Assembly (NCBI GenBank): GCA_021372295.1 | Contig: JAJFUS010000034.1 | Coordinates: 51,315 to 115,314 of the forward strand | Reading direction: 5' to 3' | DNA: 64,000 bases | Source: a bacterium | Lineage (GTDB): Bacteria > Armatimonadota > UBA5829 | In this document: positions 1-7,760 of the stretch, piece by piece | Position numbering within the stretch: position 1 is the first letter of the stretch | Layout of the letters: the number at the start of each line of letters is the position of its first letter | Translations under genes and position numbers: made by a program | The notes under the pieces: model-generated | What the model was told of the DNA's origin: nothing | Database searches by the model: none | The model's input: only the letters and a program-made list of their open reading frames with translations

Positions 1-120
1 GAGATTCTTACCAGTTGTCTGCGCATTATAGCGGACGATCCCGGCCCGTCATCATATTCAAAAGACGCTAATATGATACCCAACGGATCGCATGTCCTGA
101 GTCTGGATATGCGAGTATAG
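1..120 (+). CDS. C-terminal fragment of a gene upstream of flgK (possible FlgN-type chaperone)
   Basis: A reading frame is open from the first base and ends at TAG 118-120, giving 39 residues of a protein whose start lies outside the window. It stops 10 bases before flgK, so the two are probably co-transcribed. In many flagellar operons the gene before flgK encodes FlgN, the chaperone for FlgK and FlgL, and a short Tyr/Gly-containing tail is compatible with that. The identification rests on position, not on a recognised motif. Confidence 0.4.
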   Translation, partial: EILTSCLRIIADDPGPSSYSKDANMIPNGSHVLSLDMRV

Positions 121-130
121 GCAGGAAGCC

Positions 131-1531
131 ATGTCAAGCACATTTCTCGGCATAAGCACGGCACAATCAGGTCTGGCGGCACAGATGCGCGCAATGCAGG
201 TCACGTCGTACAACATCGCTCACGCAAACGACACGACATACAAACGCCAGCGTCTGGTGCTGGTGGAAGGCCAGGTTCTCGCCACTCAGCAGGAGGCAGG
301 ATCCATCGGCTCTTCGGTCGTAGGAAGCGGCGCCACCAGCGGCGATGCCGTGCGTGTCCGAAATGCCCTGGTCGAAAACCGAATCCAGATAGTCACCAGC
401 TCGGCTGCCGAATGGGACTACAAGCAAACCAGCATGTCTCAGATCGAGTCAATAATCGGCGAACCCAGCGACACCGGTCTGGAAAACGACCTGGACAAGT
501 TCTGGAACGCCTGGGAAACAGTCTCCAACAATCCCGAAGAAGACTCGCTCAGAACTTCGCTCTTAGAAGACACCACGTCGCTGTGCGAACGCATCCAGTA
601 TCAATATGGGCAGCTCTCCGATATGACCGACGACTTGAACCTCGAGGCTGAGGACATCGTTGACCAGATCAACCTGATGTCCAAGGAGATCGCCAATCTC
701 AATAACGAGATCGGCGCGCTTTCGACCGACAACGAACCGGTTAACGACCTGCTCAACCGCCGCGATGCGCTGGTGCTGGAACTGGCGAAGTACACGGATG
801 TCACTCAGTGCGGCGAGGACAGCGACAGCTTCATCATATCAATCGGCGGCCACGTTCTGGTGCAGGGGACACTGGTAAACGAGCTTGCAGCCGTCCCCAA
901 CGCAGGCGGACAATCGGACATTGTCTGGGCAAAGGACTCCGATCCGGTCGACGTGACCGGAGGCAAGTTAAAAGCAGTTCTGGACCTGCGCGACGAAATA
1001 GTCCCCGGTTATATGTCGGCGCTCGACGACCTTGCCACGGAACTGGTCTCGGCAGTCAACGCAGTGCATGTCACCGGTCTGACATCGGGCGGGGCCGTTC
1101 CAGGAGACTTCTTCAAGGCCGGCACGACAGCGGCCAATATCAGTCTGGACGACAACATCATCGATCATCCTGAGCTTGTCGCGGTATCCAGCGCAGATCC
1201 ATTAATCGCGGGAACGGGCAACGGCGACATCGCAGCCGCAATCGCAGGGCTCAAGACGAGTCATATAAATGCCTCGGGCACTACGATCAATGGGATGTAT
1301 GAAACATTTGTGGGCAACATCGGCAGCACTTCGGCAGCCGCGGAGACTCAATCCGATGCAGCCGCGCTGTCGCTGCAGCAATTCGTAAACCAGCAGCAGG
1401 CCCAATCCGGCGTATCGCTGGACGAAGAACTTACCAACATGATCAAATTCCAGCAGGCATACAATGCCGCATCCAAAGTGCTTACTGTAATGGACGAAAT
1501 GCTGAGTATCCTGATGCAGACGGGAGCTTAA
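131..1531 (+). CDS. flgK: Flagellar hook-associated protein 1 (FlgK)
   Basis: FlgK forms the first junction ring between the flagellar hook and the filament and is exported by the flagellar type III system. The N terminus (SSTFLGISTAQSGLAAQ, then a VTSYNIAHANDTTYKRQR segment at about 24-41) is the rod/hook-type amphipathic motif. The C terminus (NMIKFQQAYNAASKVL near 437-452) is the matching coiled-coil partner. At 466 residues it is a compact FlgK with a reduced outer domain. The start at 131 follows AGGCAGGAAGCC. flgL follows after 26 bases and fliW and csrA continue the run, so this is the head of a late flagellar operon. Confidence 0.95.
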   Translation: MSSTFLGISTAQSGLAAQMRAMQVTSYNIAHANDTTYKRQRLVLVEGQVLATQQEAGSIGSSVVGSGATSGDAVRVRNALVENRIQIVTSSAAEWDYKQTSMSQIESIIGEPSDTGLENDLDKFWNAWETVSNNPEEDSLRTSLLEDTTSLCERIQYQYGQLSDMTDDLNLEAEDIVDQINLMSKEIANLNNEIGALSTDNEPVNDLLNRRDALVLELAKYTDVTQCGEDSDSFIISIGGHVLVQGTLVNELAAVPNAGGQSDIVWAKDSDPVDVTGGKLKAVLDLRDEIVPGYMSALDDLATELVSAVNAVHVTGLTSGGAVPGDFFKAGTTAANISLDDNIIDHPELVAVSSADPLIAGTGNGDIAAAIAGLKTSHINASGTTINGMYETFVGNIGSTSAAAETQSDAAALSLQQFVNQQQAQSGVSLDEELTNMIKFQQAYNAASKVLTVMDEMLSILMQTGA

Positions 1532-1557
1532 CGCGCAGCTATTGACGGAGAACCGAT

Positions 1558-2472
1558 ATGAGAACATCACTCAGCCAACAGATACAAAACGCGCTCAATT
1601 ATACAAACGGCACAAACCAGACCCTGTCTGCTGCGCAAAACGCCGCCGTCAGCGGAAAGCGCATAACAAGGGCCTCAGATGACGTTCCCGGAACAATTAA
1701 AGGAATGTCTCTGCGATCAGCTATAAATACAACGAGACAATATTCCAATAATATAGATGTTAATCAGCCGCTTTTGCAGGCGACTGACAGCGCTTTGATG
1801 TCGCTGACCGACCTGGTTAAGTCTGTAAGAGACATTGCCGCCGATGCCGCGGAGACGGATATAGCCAATACGGGCGAAACATATATCGGCGAACTTGACG
1901 GCATACTCTCGCAGATGGTCGATCTAATGAACACAAAGCATAATGACCAATATATATTTAGCGGGACAGCTACCGATACGGAGGCAATCACCAAACAAGC
2001 GGACAGCACTTATGCATATACCGGCAATGAAGGAACCCGCACAACAAAGGTCATGGCTTGGGTCAGCCTCCAGGTAAATATACCAGGCAACAGTATATGC
2101 AATTTCGATGGAAGCGCAGGAACCGGCACGACCGACATATTTACTATGGTCACGCAGTTGGAGGATGCCATAGAGTCGGGAAACGTGAGCGATATCAGCG
2201 CGCAATTGGACAATATAGATAAAAACCTGAGCAATATGGCCAGTTGTGAGGCGCGCGTAGGCTCGTGGGAAGCGAGAATGGAAGATGCCTCGGTCACTCT
2301 GAGCGAAACGCAGGACAGACTGGAAACCATGCTCTCGGATGTCGAGGACATCGACATGACCGAGGCGGTGGTCAATCTGAAGACTCAGGAAAACGTGTAC
2401 AAAGTAGCCTTATCGGTTACATCGCAGATTCTAGACATATCTCTTGCAAGTCTGGATTATCTAAGTATATAA
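1558..2472 (+). CDS. flgL: Flagellar hook-associated protein 3 (FlgL)
   Basis: FlgL is the second hook-filament junction protein and connects FlgK to flagellin. The 304-residue protein has the flagellin-like N-terminal helix with the SGKRITRASDDVPG block at about 33-46 and a C-terminal helix with MTEAVVNLKTQENVYKVAL near 265-284. The middle domain is short. A GGAG sequence sits 8 bases before ATG 1558. It lies between flgK and fliW with short gaps, as in many flgK-flgL-fliW-csrA operons. Confidence 0.95.
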   Translation: MRTSLSQQIQNALNYTNGTNQTLSAAQNAAVSGKRITRASDDVPGTIKGMSLRSAINTTRQYSNNIDVNQPLLQATDSALMSLTDLVKSVRDIAADAAETDIANTGETYIGELDGILSQMVDLMNTKHNDQYIFSGTATDTEAITKQADSTYAYTGNEGTRTTKVMAWVSLQVNIPGNSICNFDGSAGTGTTDIFTMVTQLEDAIESGNVSDISAQLDNIDKNLSNMASCEARVGSWEARMEDASVTLSETQDRLETMLSDVEDIDMTEAVVNLKTQENVYKVALSVTSQILDISLASLDYLSI

Positions 2473-2496
2473 CTTAGGGAAGAAGGGGTTAAGAAA

Positions 2497-2964
2497 ATGA
2501 ATGTTGAAACAACAAGGTTCGGGACACTGGAAATAGACGAAGAGTCTATCATCAAGATGCCGAGAGGAATGCTCGGGTTCGACGAATACACTCGTTACAT
2601 CACCATTCAACATCGTGCCGACACAGCTTTCCGATGGCTGCAGTGCGTTGACGAACCGGCGCTGGCTTTCGTGGTTGTGGATCCGTCTATGTTTACGACA
2701 GACTACGACTTCGAAATATCGGACGCCGATGCCGAAAAGCTGGAACTCACCGGCGAAGGAGACGCCTTCGTTCTCGCTGTCGTCAACATCAGCAACGGCG
2801 GTCGCGATATCACGCTAAACCTGGCAGCGCCCGTAGTCGTCAACTCGAAAAACATGAAGGGAATGCAGGTTATACTTCAAGACAGCCGCTACTCGATCAA
2901 GCACCCGCTTGTAAAGGATGCGACCAGCGAGTCGGAGATGAAAACTGCCGTAAAGGCGGCCTGA
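2497..2964 (+). CDS. fliW: Flagellar assembly factor FliW
   Basis: FliW is a small cytoplasmic protein that binds either flagellin or CsrA. When flagellin is exported, free FliW sequesters CsrA and relieves translational repression of flagellin mRNA. The 155-residue length and the pattern are typical: a start close to RFGTLEIDEESIIKMPRG, then GFDEYTRY, and a conserved end with LQDSRYSIKHPL near 127-138. AAGGGG precedes the ATG. csrA is the next gene, 32 bases downstream, which is the standard fliW-csrA pairing. The two flagellin genes follow, so all parts of the loop are adjacent. Confidence 0.96.
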   Translation: MNVETTRFGTLEIDEESIIKMPRGMLGFDEYTRYITIQHRADTAFRWLQCVDEPALAFVVVDPSMFTTDYDFEISDADAEKLELTGEGDAFVLAVVNISNGGRDITLNLAAPVVVNSKNMKGMQVILQDSRYSIKHPLVKDATSESEMKTAVKAA

Positions 2965-2996
2965 GGCAACTTGACAAGTGAAAGGATGCACTTCCA

Positions 2997-3230
2997 ATGC
3001 TTGTACTGGCAAGGAAAGTCGGTCAGTCGATAGTAATAGATGATAACGTCGAGGTGCTGGTAATCGAAGTCCGCGGCGACCAGGTGCGTCTGGGCATTGA
3101 AGCGCCCAGGTCGATACCCGTACATCGCAAGGAACTGCTCGAACAGATCAGAACTGAAAACGTGCGAGCAGCAACCGGGTCCGACATAGACACGGTATCG
3201 AAAGCCATCAACAAACTCTCGGTGGACTGA
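2997..3230 (+). CDS. csrA: Carbon storage regulator / translational repressor CsrA
   Basis: CsrA is an RNA-binding homodimer that recognises GGA motifs in mRNA leaders and blocks ribosome access. The 77-residue sequence starts with the family signature MLVLARKVGQSIVIDD. It keeps the RLGIEAPRSIPVHRKEL stretch (about 31-47) that carries the RNA-contact arginine, plus a C-terminal tail slightly longer than the usual 60-70 residues. Its likely main targets here are the flagellin leaders just downstream, which carry several GGA motifs. FliW, the protein antagonist, is encoded immediately upstream. Confidence 0.97.
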   Translation: MLVLARKVGQSIVIDDNVEVLVIEVRGDQVRLGIEAPRSIPVHRKELLEQIRTENVRAATGSDIDTVSKAINKLSVD

Positions 3231-3308
3231 CCCACCCAAACTCCACAAATAGAATAATGTCCCCGCACGGACGCGGCGGTCCGCTGTCATTAACAGCCCC
3301 CCGAAGCG

Positions 3309-3335
3309 CCCCTCGTGCGAGCGGGGTTCGTTTTC
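3309..3335 (+). terminator. Possible intrinsic terminator after csrA
   Basis: CCCCTCG and CGAG(C)GGGG form a GC-rich stem with one bulged base around a short loop (3309-3326). TTCGTTTTCC follows. This would end the flgK-csrA transcript before the flagellin promoter region. The stem is imperfect and the T run is interrupted. Confidence 0.45.
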
Positions 3336-3497
3336 CTGTACAAAGCGCGACGACCTCTCCAAGCTCAAAAAATCGTAGTCCAAACCCATACCAAACATGG
3401 CCCATCATTATATAAAGAGCCCCTATATAGTACAAAGAGCGCCAAAATCGTCCGCAAACGCCCCCAAATTTTTTTCTAAAATTTCTTAAAAAACCGC

Positions 3498-3525
3498 TAA
3501 ACCCATTCTCCTCACCTGTCGATAC
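3498..3525 (+). promoter_or_regulatory. Candidate sigma-28 (FliA) promoter for flagellin 1
   Basis: TAAA at 3498-3501 and GTCGATAC at 3518-3525 are separated by 16 bases. This is close to the sigma-28 consensus TAAA-N15-GCCGATAA. It lies 170 bases before the flagellin start, leaving a long leader for CsrA control. It was found by eye; a matrix scan against other late flagellar genes of the genome would be the test. Confidence 0.45.
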
Positions 3526-3694
3526 GTGACATGGATCGAAATTGATCCTCACGACTCGTGACCCGATATCCGCGATCCACGGATGGAGCGGTCGGCATGA
3601 GTTTGTGCCATACAATCCGAACTGACGCCTGCAAATCACAGGTGCGCCGAGCGGCGGGGCAGGCAACAATAGTTCAAGGAGGAGAACAAATAAA
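3526..3694 (+). promoter_or_regulatory. GGA-rich leader of flagellin 1 (candidate CsrA target)
   Basis: Downstream of the candidate sigma-28 promoter the leader contains GGA in ATGGATCG, CACGGATGGAGCGG and the Shine-Dalgarno region CAAGGAGGAGAAC. One of these overlaps the ribosome binding site, as in the hag leader of Bacillus subtilis where CsrA blocks initiation. The stretch from 3231 to 3694 holds no gene. A long antisense open frame that covers part of it has no protein-like features. Confidence 0.5.
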
Positions 3695-5503
3695 ATGTCT
3701 CTGAAAATCAATCTGAATACGACCGCCCTAACCGCACAGCGGATGCTCTCCAGTACAGACTCCAAGCTGTCGAAAAGCATAGAGCGGCTATCGTCAGGCT
3801 TCAGAATAAACACGGCCGCCGATGACCCGGCAGGACTCGTTATTTCCGAGAAACTGCAGGCGCAGGTCAACGGTCTGTCGCAGGCCATTTCAAACGCCAG
3901 CGACGCGGTCAACATGGTAAAAACCTCTGAAGGCGCTCTCACCGAGGTTAGCAGCCTTCTGAGTTCCATGAGAGACCTGGCGGTGCACGCGGCCAACGCC
4001 GGCGCAAACGACGACGCGGCAGTCGCGGCGGACCAACAGCAGATCGTCAACGCTATTGAGTCCATCAATAACATCGCCAAAGAGACTCAGTTCGGCAACA
4101 AGAATCTTTTAGACGGCTCCGCAGGTGTAAAGACCGCCATTGTGGGCACAGGCGTCACAGGCGCAAACCTCAATAACGGCGGTATGAACCTGAACAGCGT
4201 CACTCGCGCGGCAAGCGGCACGACAATGGCACTGTATGACTTCGCTGCCGATACGACCGCGATGGGTGGCGCGGGCACAATCGTTGTAACCGGCGCCCTC
4301 GGTAGTTTCAGTTATTCTTACACTGCAGCTACTACAGTATCGGCACTCGCCGCAGCCATAGATGCACAGGCAGCAACCACCGGAGTCAGCGCGACGACAG
4401 ACGGCAATGGTTTGATAACGCTGGCCAGCAACGACGGCACCAATGATCTCGTCGGCAGCGCGGCGCTTGTTTCGATATCAGACTCAGCAGGCTATGTTCT
4501 GACAGGTTCAGCAAGTGGCGCAGCTTCGCAGACCAGCCGCGGTCTCAATGAGCTTGAAGACAGCGATTCGGTAAGTATCGAAATCACGCAGGCCGCCGAG
4601 CAAGCCACACTCTCATCCAAAACATTCGCCTCCAGCACCACAGCTATAGGAGACGATGGCTACATCGAGCTTACCGGCCCCACAGGGACAACCGTCACGA
4701 TTGACTACACGTCCGACATGACGGCCAGTGGTTTCGTTGATGCAATCAATGCCGTGACGGACAGCACGGGCGTCACCGCTACATACAACACGACAACAAA
4801 CACAATCGTCTTCAACACCGAAGACTATGGCAGCGATGTGTCTCTGACCATAGCCGACAGCGGCAACAACATCCTTGCATCGGGCCAGACTTCAGCATCA
4901 GATTCCGGTGTTGACGTTCATGCCATAGTCAAGAACGCAAACGGCGAGCTCGCATCCGATGTGGAATGGACTTCCGGCGCGGGCACTGTTTTGAAGGACA
5001 CTCACAGCAACGTCATCTATCTGACGACCACCGCCGCGACGACAATTGCCGACCTTGGCGAGCAGTTCAGCGCGGAGCAAAACTCGCTGGAGTTCCAGAT
5101 CGGCGCATATTCGGGCCAGACCAGACAGGTCAGCATAGGCACATGCAAATGCGAAGGTCTCGGGCTTGGCGCATCCAGTCTCTATACGAGCTTGTCCGAC
5201 ATTGACGTAACCACGGCCGAAGGCGCACAGGAAGCAATCAAAGTGCTGGATCAAGCTATCAGCGACATATCGACTCTGCGCGCAAACTTAGGCGCAACCC
5301 AGACAAACGTTCTGGAAAGTAGCATCAGCAGCCTTACCGTTGCCGAAGAAAATATTTCGGCTTCTCAATCCACTATCAAGGATACCGACATGGCCGAAGA
5401 AATAACGACCATGACCAAGTATCAGATATTGGAGCAGGCAGGTGTGGCTATGCTTTCGCAGGCAAACCAGATACCGCAAAACCTGCTGAGTCTGCTTCAA
5501 TAA
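3695..5503 (+). CDS. Flagellin (first of two)
   Basis: This is a filament subunit exported by the flagellar type III system. The N-terminal D0/D1 region has LSSGFRINTAADDPAGL at about 30-47 and the C-terminal region ends in ILEQAGVAMLSQANQIPQ and NLLSLLQ. At 602 residues it has a large central outer domain made of repeated modules of the flagellin hook IN type. One module around 300-410 starts with ITQAAEQATLSS and contains VTATYNTTTN, almost matching modules in flagellin 2 and FliD. Unusually for a flagellin it has two cysteines (GTCKCEG near 486-492). AAGGAGGAG precedes ATG 3695. Confidence 0.95.
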   Translation: MSLKINLNTTALTAQRMLSSTDSKLSKSIERLSSGFRINTAADDPAGLVISEKLQAQVNGLSQAISNASDAVNMVKTSEGALTEVSSLLSSMRDLAVHAANAGANDDAAVAADQQQIVNAIESINNIAKETQFGNKNLLDGSAGVKTAIVGTGVTGANLNNGGMNLNSVTRAASGTTMALYDFAADTTAMGGAGTIVVTGALGSFSYSYTAATTVSALAAAIDAQAATTGVSATTDGNGLITLASNDGTNDLVGSAALVSISDSAGYVLTGSASGAASQTSRGLNELEDSDSVSIEITQAAEQATLSSKTFASSTTAIGDDGYIELTGPTGTTVTIDYTSDMTASGFVDAINAVTDSTGVTATYNTTTNTIVFNTEDYGSDVSLTIADSGNNILASGQTSASDSGVDVHAIVKNANGELASDVEWTSGAGTVLKDTHSNVIYLTTTAATTIADLGEQFSAEQNSLEFQIGAYSGQTRQVSIGTCKCEGLGLGASSLYTSLSDIDVTTAEGAQEAIKVLDQAISDISTLRANLGATQTNVLESSISSLTVAEENISASQSTIKDTDMAEEITTMTKYQILEQAGVAMLSQANQIPQNLLSLLQ

Positions 5504-5521
5504 CGCCTAATATATGAAAAT

Positions 5522-5551
5522 GGCTCTCGGCGTAACCAAACGCCGAGAGCC
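5522..5551 (+). terminator. Strong hairpin between the flagellin genes
   Basis: An 11-bp perfect stem (GGCTCTCGGCG and CGCCGAGAGCC) closes an 8-base loop. On the + strand it is followed by TAAAAAA instead of a T run, so it may act as an mRNA-stabilising 3' structure or processing site for flagellin 1 mRNA as well as, or instead of, an intrinsic terminator. Confidence 0.55.
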
Positions 5552-5587
5552 TAAAAAAGCCGGTTCTATATTTCCTCAAAAAAGTGC

Positions 5588-5696
5588 ATGGAGGTTCTGC
5601 GACTTTTCGTGGAACATATTCCTTGGAAGCAATTTTTTTGCAGCTTCCGCATCGCCAATGGATTGGCGGAAACAGTCCAGGGAGGAAGTATAGAAC
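5588..5696 (+). promoter_or_regulatory. GGA-rich leader of flagellin 2 (candidate CsrA target)
   Basis: About 110 bases before ATG 5697 contain GGA in ATGGAGG, GTGGAAC, TTGGAAG, ATGGATT, GCGGAAA and in the Shine-Dalgarno AGGGAGGAAG. Six or more GGA motifs, the last on the ribosome binding site, are what a CsrA-repressed flagellin leader looks like. The paired segments GGAAGC and GCTTCC (5627-5650 region) could expose some of them in a loop. Confidence 0.55.
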
Positions 5697-7511
5697 ATGG
5701 GTTTTTCAGTAAACACCAACACAACAGCTTCGAGCACGTATCGGTATCTGTCCAATACGGACAGCGCTCTGTCTAAGAGCATCACCAACCTGTCCTCGGG
5801 ATACAAGATCAACACCGCTGCCGACGACCCGGCCGGTCTGGTCATTTCCGAGAAACTCAACGCCCAGGTCAACGGCATCAACACAGCTATTACAAACGCT
5901 TCAAACGCCGTGAACCTGGTATCGACCGCTGAAGGCGCGTTGAGCGAGGTCAGCTCACTGCTTTCATCCATCAGAGACCTGGCAGTATCGGCGGCCAACG
6001 CCGGTGCAAGTGACGAAGAAACGATCGCAGCCTACCAGACACAGATCGAGGACTCCCTCGCATCTATCGACAAGATATCTCAGGAAACCCAGTATGGTAA
6101 CAAGAACCTGCTGGACGGCTCCTCTGGTGTCAGGTCGTCTATCACCGGTTCGTCCGTTTCAGGTTCCAACCTCAATAACGGAGGACTCAACATAGGCAGC
6201 ATCACGCAGGCTGCGGAAGCCGCGACTGTGACAGGCGATGATCTGGGCGTAACTGAAGACACGGTAGCATTAGGTGGCACTGCCACTGGCGGCACTCTTA
6301 CTATCGCCGGAACAAATGGAACAGCTGTCAGCATCACCTATACTTCTACTGAAACGGTAGCCGCGCTCTGCACGGCCGTCAATGCTCAGACAACCGTCAC
6401 AGGCGTCACTGCCACCTATGACACCGTAAGCGGATCAATCGTATTCGCCACATCGGAAAAAGGCAGCAACCAGTCGATATCCATAGAAGATGAGGGAGAC
6501 GCTACGATATTGGGCAGCGCCACCACCACGACCGATATCGGCCAGAATGGTCTCATTGACAGTGACACGTTGAACATTACGATCACGCAGAAGGCCGAAC
6601 AGGCAACAGTCGCATCAGGATCGTTCGGCACAAGCGCGACCACGGCCACTTCGCTGACCACCAGCGGTTCGTTCGACCTAACTGGAAGCACTGGCGCCAC
6701 AGTCACCATTGACTATGACACTTCGATGACTATCGGCAACCTCGTGGACGCCGTCAACGCCCAGACCGACACGACTGGAGTCACGGCTACATACAACACG
6801 ACCACACACGCGATAGACTTCACCAGTGAAGAATATGGCAGTGACCAGTCGATCGCTGTATCCGACTCCACAGCCGGTATCATGGAAGGAACATCAACCA
6901 GCGACACCGGTGTAGACGTGCAGGCTATCGTTAAGAACTCCAGCGGAGAACTGCTCTCCGACGTAAACTGGAATTCCGGCAACGGTCTGACACTTCAGGA
7001 CAGCAACGGCAACACCATCGACCTGACTGAAGCCGCCGCCACAGCGACAGTCACCGGCACGGCTTTGGCAGACCAGTTGACCGTTTCGGACAACTCACTG
7101 ACATTCCAGGTCGGCGCCAAATCGGGTCAGACAAGATCGGCCAGTATCGCTTCTCTGTCCACCAGCAACCTCGGAACTGGTGTGGTAGACGGCACTTCAC
7201 TCGCCGATGTGGACGTCTCAACAGTGACAGGCGCTGCGAACGCTATCGACATCATCGACAAAGCGATCTCGCAGGTTTCGACAATCAGAGCAAACCTTGG
7301 TTCTCTCCAGACCAACACTCTTGAGACGACCACGAACTCCCTGACTGTCGCGTCTGAGAACTTGACGTCATCGGTGTCCACAATCACCGATACAGACATG
7401 GCGACCGAGATCACCAACATGACCAAGTATCAGGTGCTGGAGCAAGCCGGTATCTCGATGCTTTCTCAGGCGAACTCGACATCGCAGAACATGCTGAGCC
7501 TGCTTCAGTAG
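5697..7511 (+). CDS. Flagellin (second of two)
   Basis: This 604-residue filament subunit closely parallels flagellin 1. It has LSSGYKINTAADDPAGL at about 32-48 and LNAQVNGINTAI in the N-terminal helices, and YQVLEQAGISMLSQANSTSQ then NMLSLLQ at the C terminus. The outer domain has the same layout, including an ITQKAEQATVAS module and VTATYNTTTH. It has a cysteine in the outer region (AALCTAVNAQ). The two genes look like a tandem duplication with divergence in the exposed part, which could give filaments of mixed or alternating composition. Confidence 0.95.
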   Translation: MGFSVNTNTTASSTYRYLSNTDSALSKSITNLSSGYKINTAADDPAGLVISEKLNAQVNGINTAITNASNAVNLVSTAEGALSEVSSLLSSIRDLAVSAANAGASDEETIAAYQTQIEDSLASIDKISQETQYGNKNLLDGSSGVRSSITGSSVSGSNLNNGGLNIGSITQAAEAATVTGDDLGVTEDTVALGGTATGGTLTIAGTNGTAVSITYTSTETVAALCTAVNAQTTVTGVTATYDTVSGSIVFATSEKGSNQSISIEDEGDATILGSATTTTDIGQNGLIDSDTLNITITQKAEQATVASGSFGTSATTATSLTTSGSFDLTGSTGATVTIDYDTSMTIGNLVDAVNAQTDTTGVTATYNTTTHAIDFTSEEYGSDQSIAVSDSTAGIMEGTSTSDTGVDVQAIVKNSSGELLSDVNWNSGNGLTLQDSNGNTIDLTEAAATATVTGTALADQLTVSDNSLTFQVGAKSGQTRSASIASLSTSNLGTGVVDGTSLADVDVSTVTGAANAIDIIDKAISQVSTIRANLGSLQTNTLETTTNSLTVASENLTSSVSTITDTDMATEITNMTKYQVLEQAGISMLSQANSTSQNMLSLLQ

Positions 7512-7527
7512 GCATAGCAAGCAGTAA

Positions 7528-7556
7528 AGAGGAGAGCCGCTTGGCGACTCTCCTCT
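7528..7556 (+). terminator. Hairpin terminator after flagellin 2
   Basis: AGAGGAGAG (7528-7536) and CTCTCCTCT (7548-7556) form a perfect 9-bp stem with an 11-base loop, 17 bases after the stop codon, followed by AATTACAG. A second inverted pair, ACCCGGCG (7567-7574) and CGCCGGGT (7608-7615), lies just behind it. Confidence 0.55.
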
Positions 7557-7694
7557 AATTACAGTTACCCGGCGACTGCAACAAAATACTCTTTCGTCGC
7601 TCGCGGCCGCCGGGTTATCTATTTCTTGAGCAAATTCGACGTCGCAACACCTGTTGTACTTACTACATCAGACCGACAATTACTGATAGGAATT

Positions 7695-7720
7695 AGCGCG
7701 GCAATCCCGGTAGCCGCGCT
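7695..7720 (+). promoter_or_regulatory. Hairpin in the fliD leader
   Basis: AGCGCGGC (7695-7702) and GCCGCGCT (7713-7720) form an 8-bp stem 40 bases before the fliD start. It could lie in the 5' leader of fliD or mark the end of read-through from the flagellin gene. No T run follows. Confidence 0.35.
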
Positions 7721-7760
7721 CTATAATCACAGGTCTGCTTGAAGAAGTGAGGGTATTACT

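Noticed and set aside
3208..4080. 290-codon open frame on the - strand
   Set aside because: It lies antisense to the flagellin 1 gene and its leader, has no ribosome binding site and encodes a Ser/Leu/Arg-rich product typical of a shadow frame.
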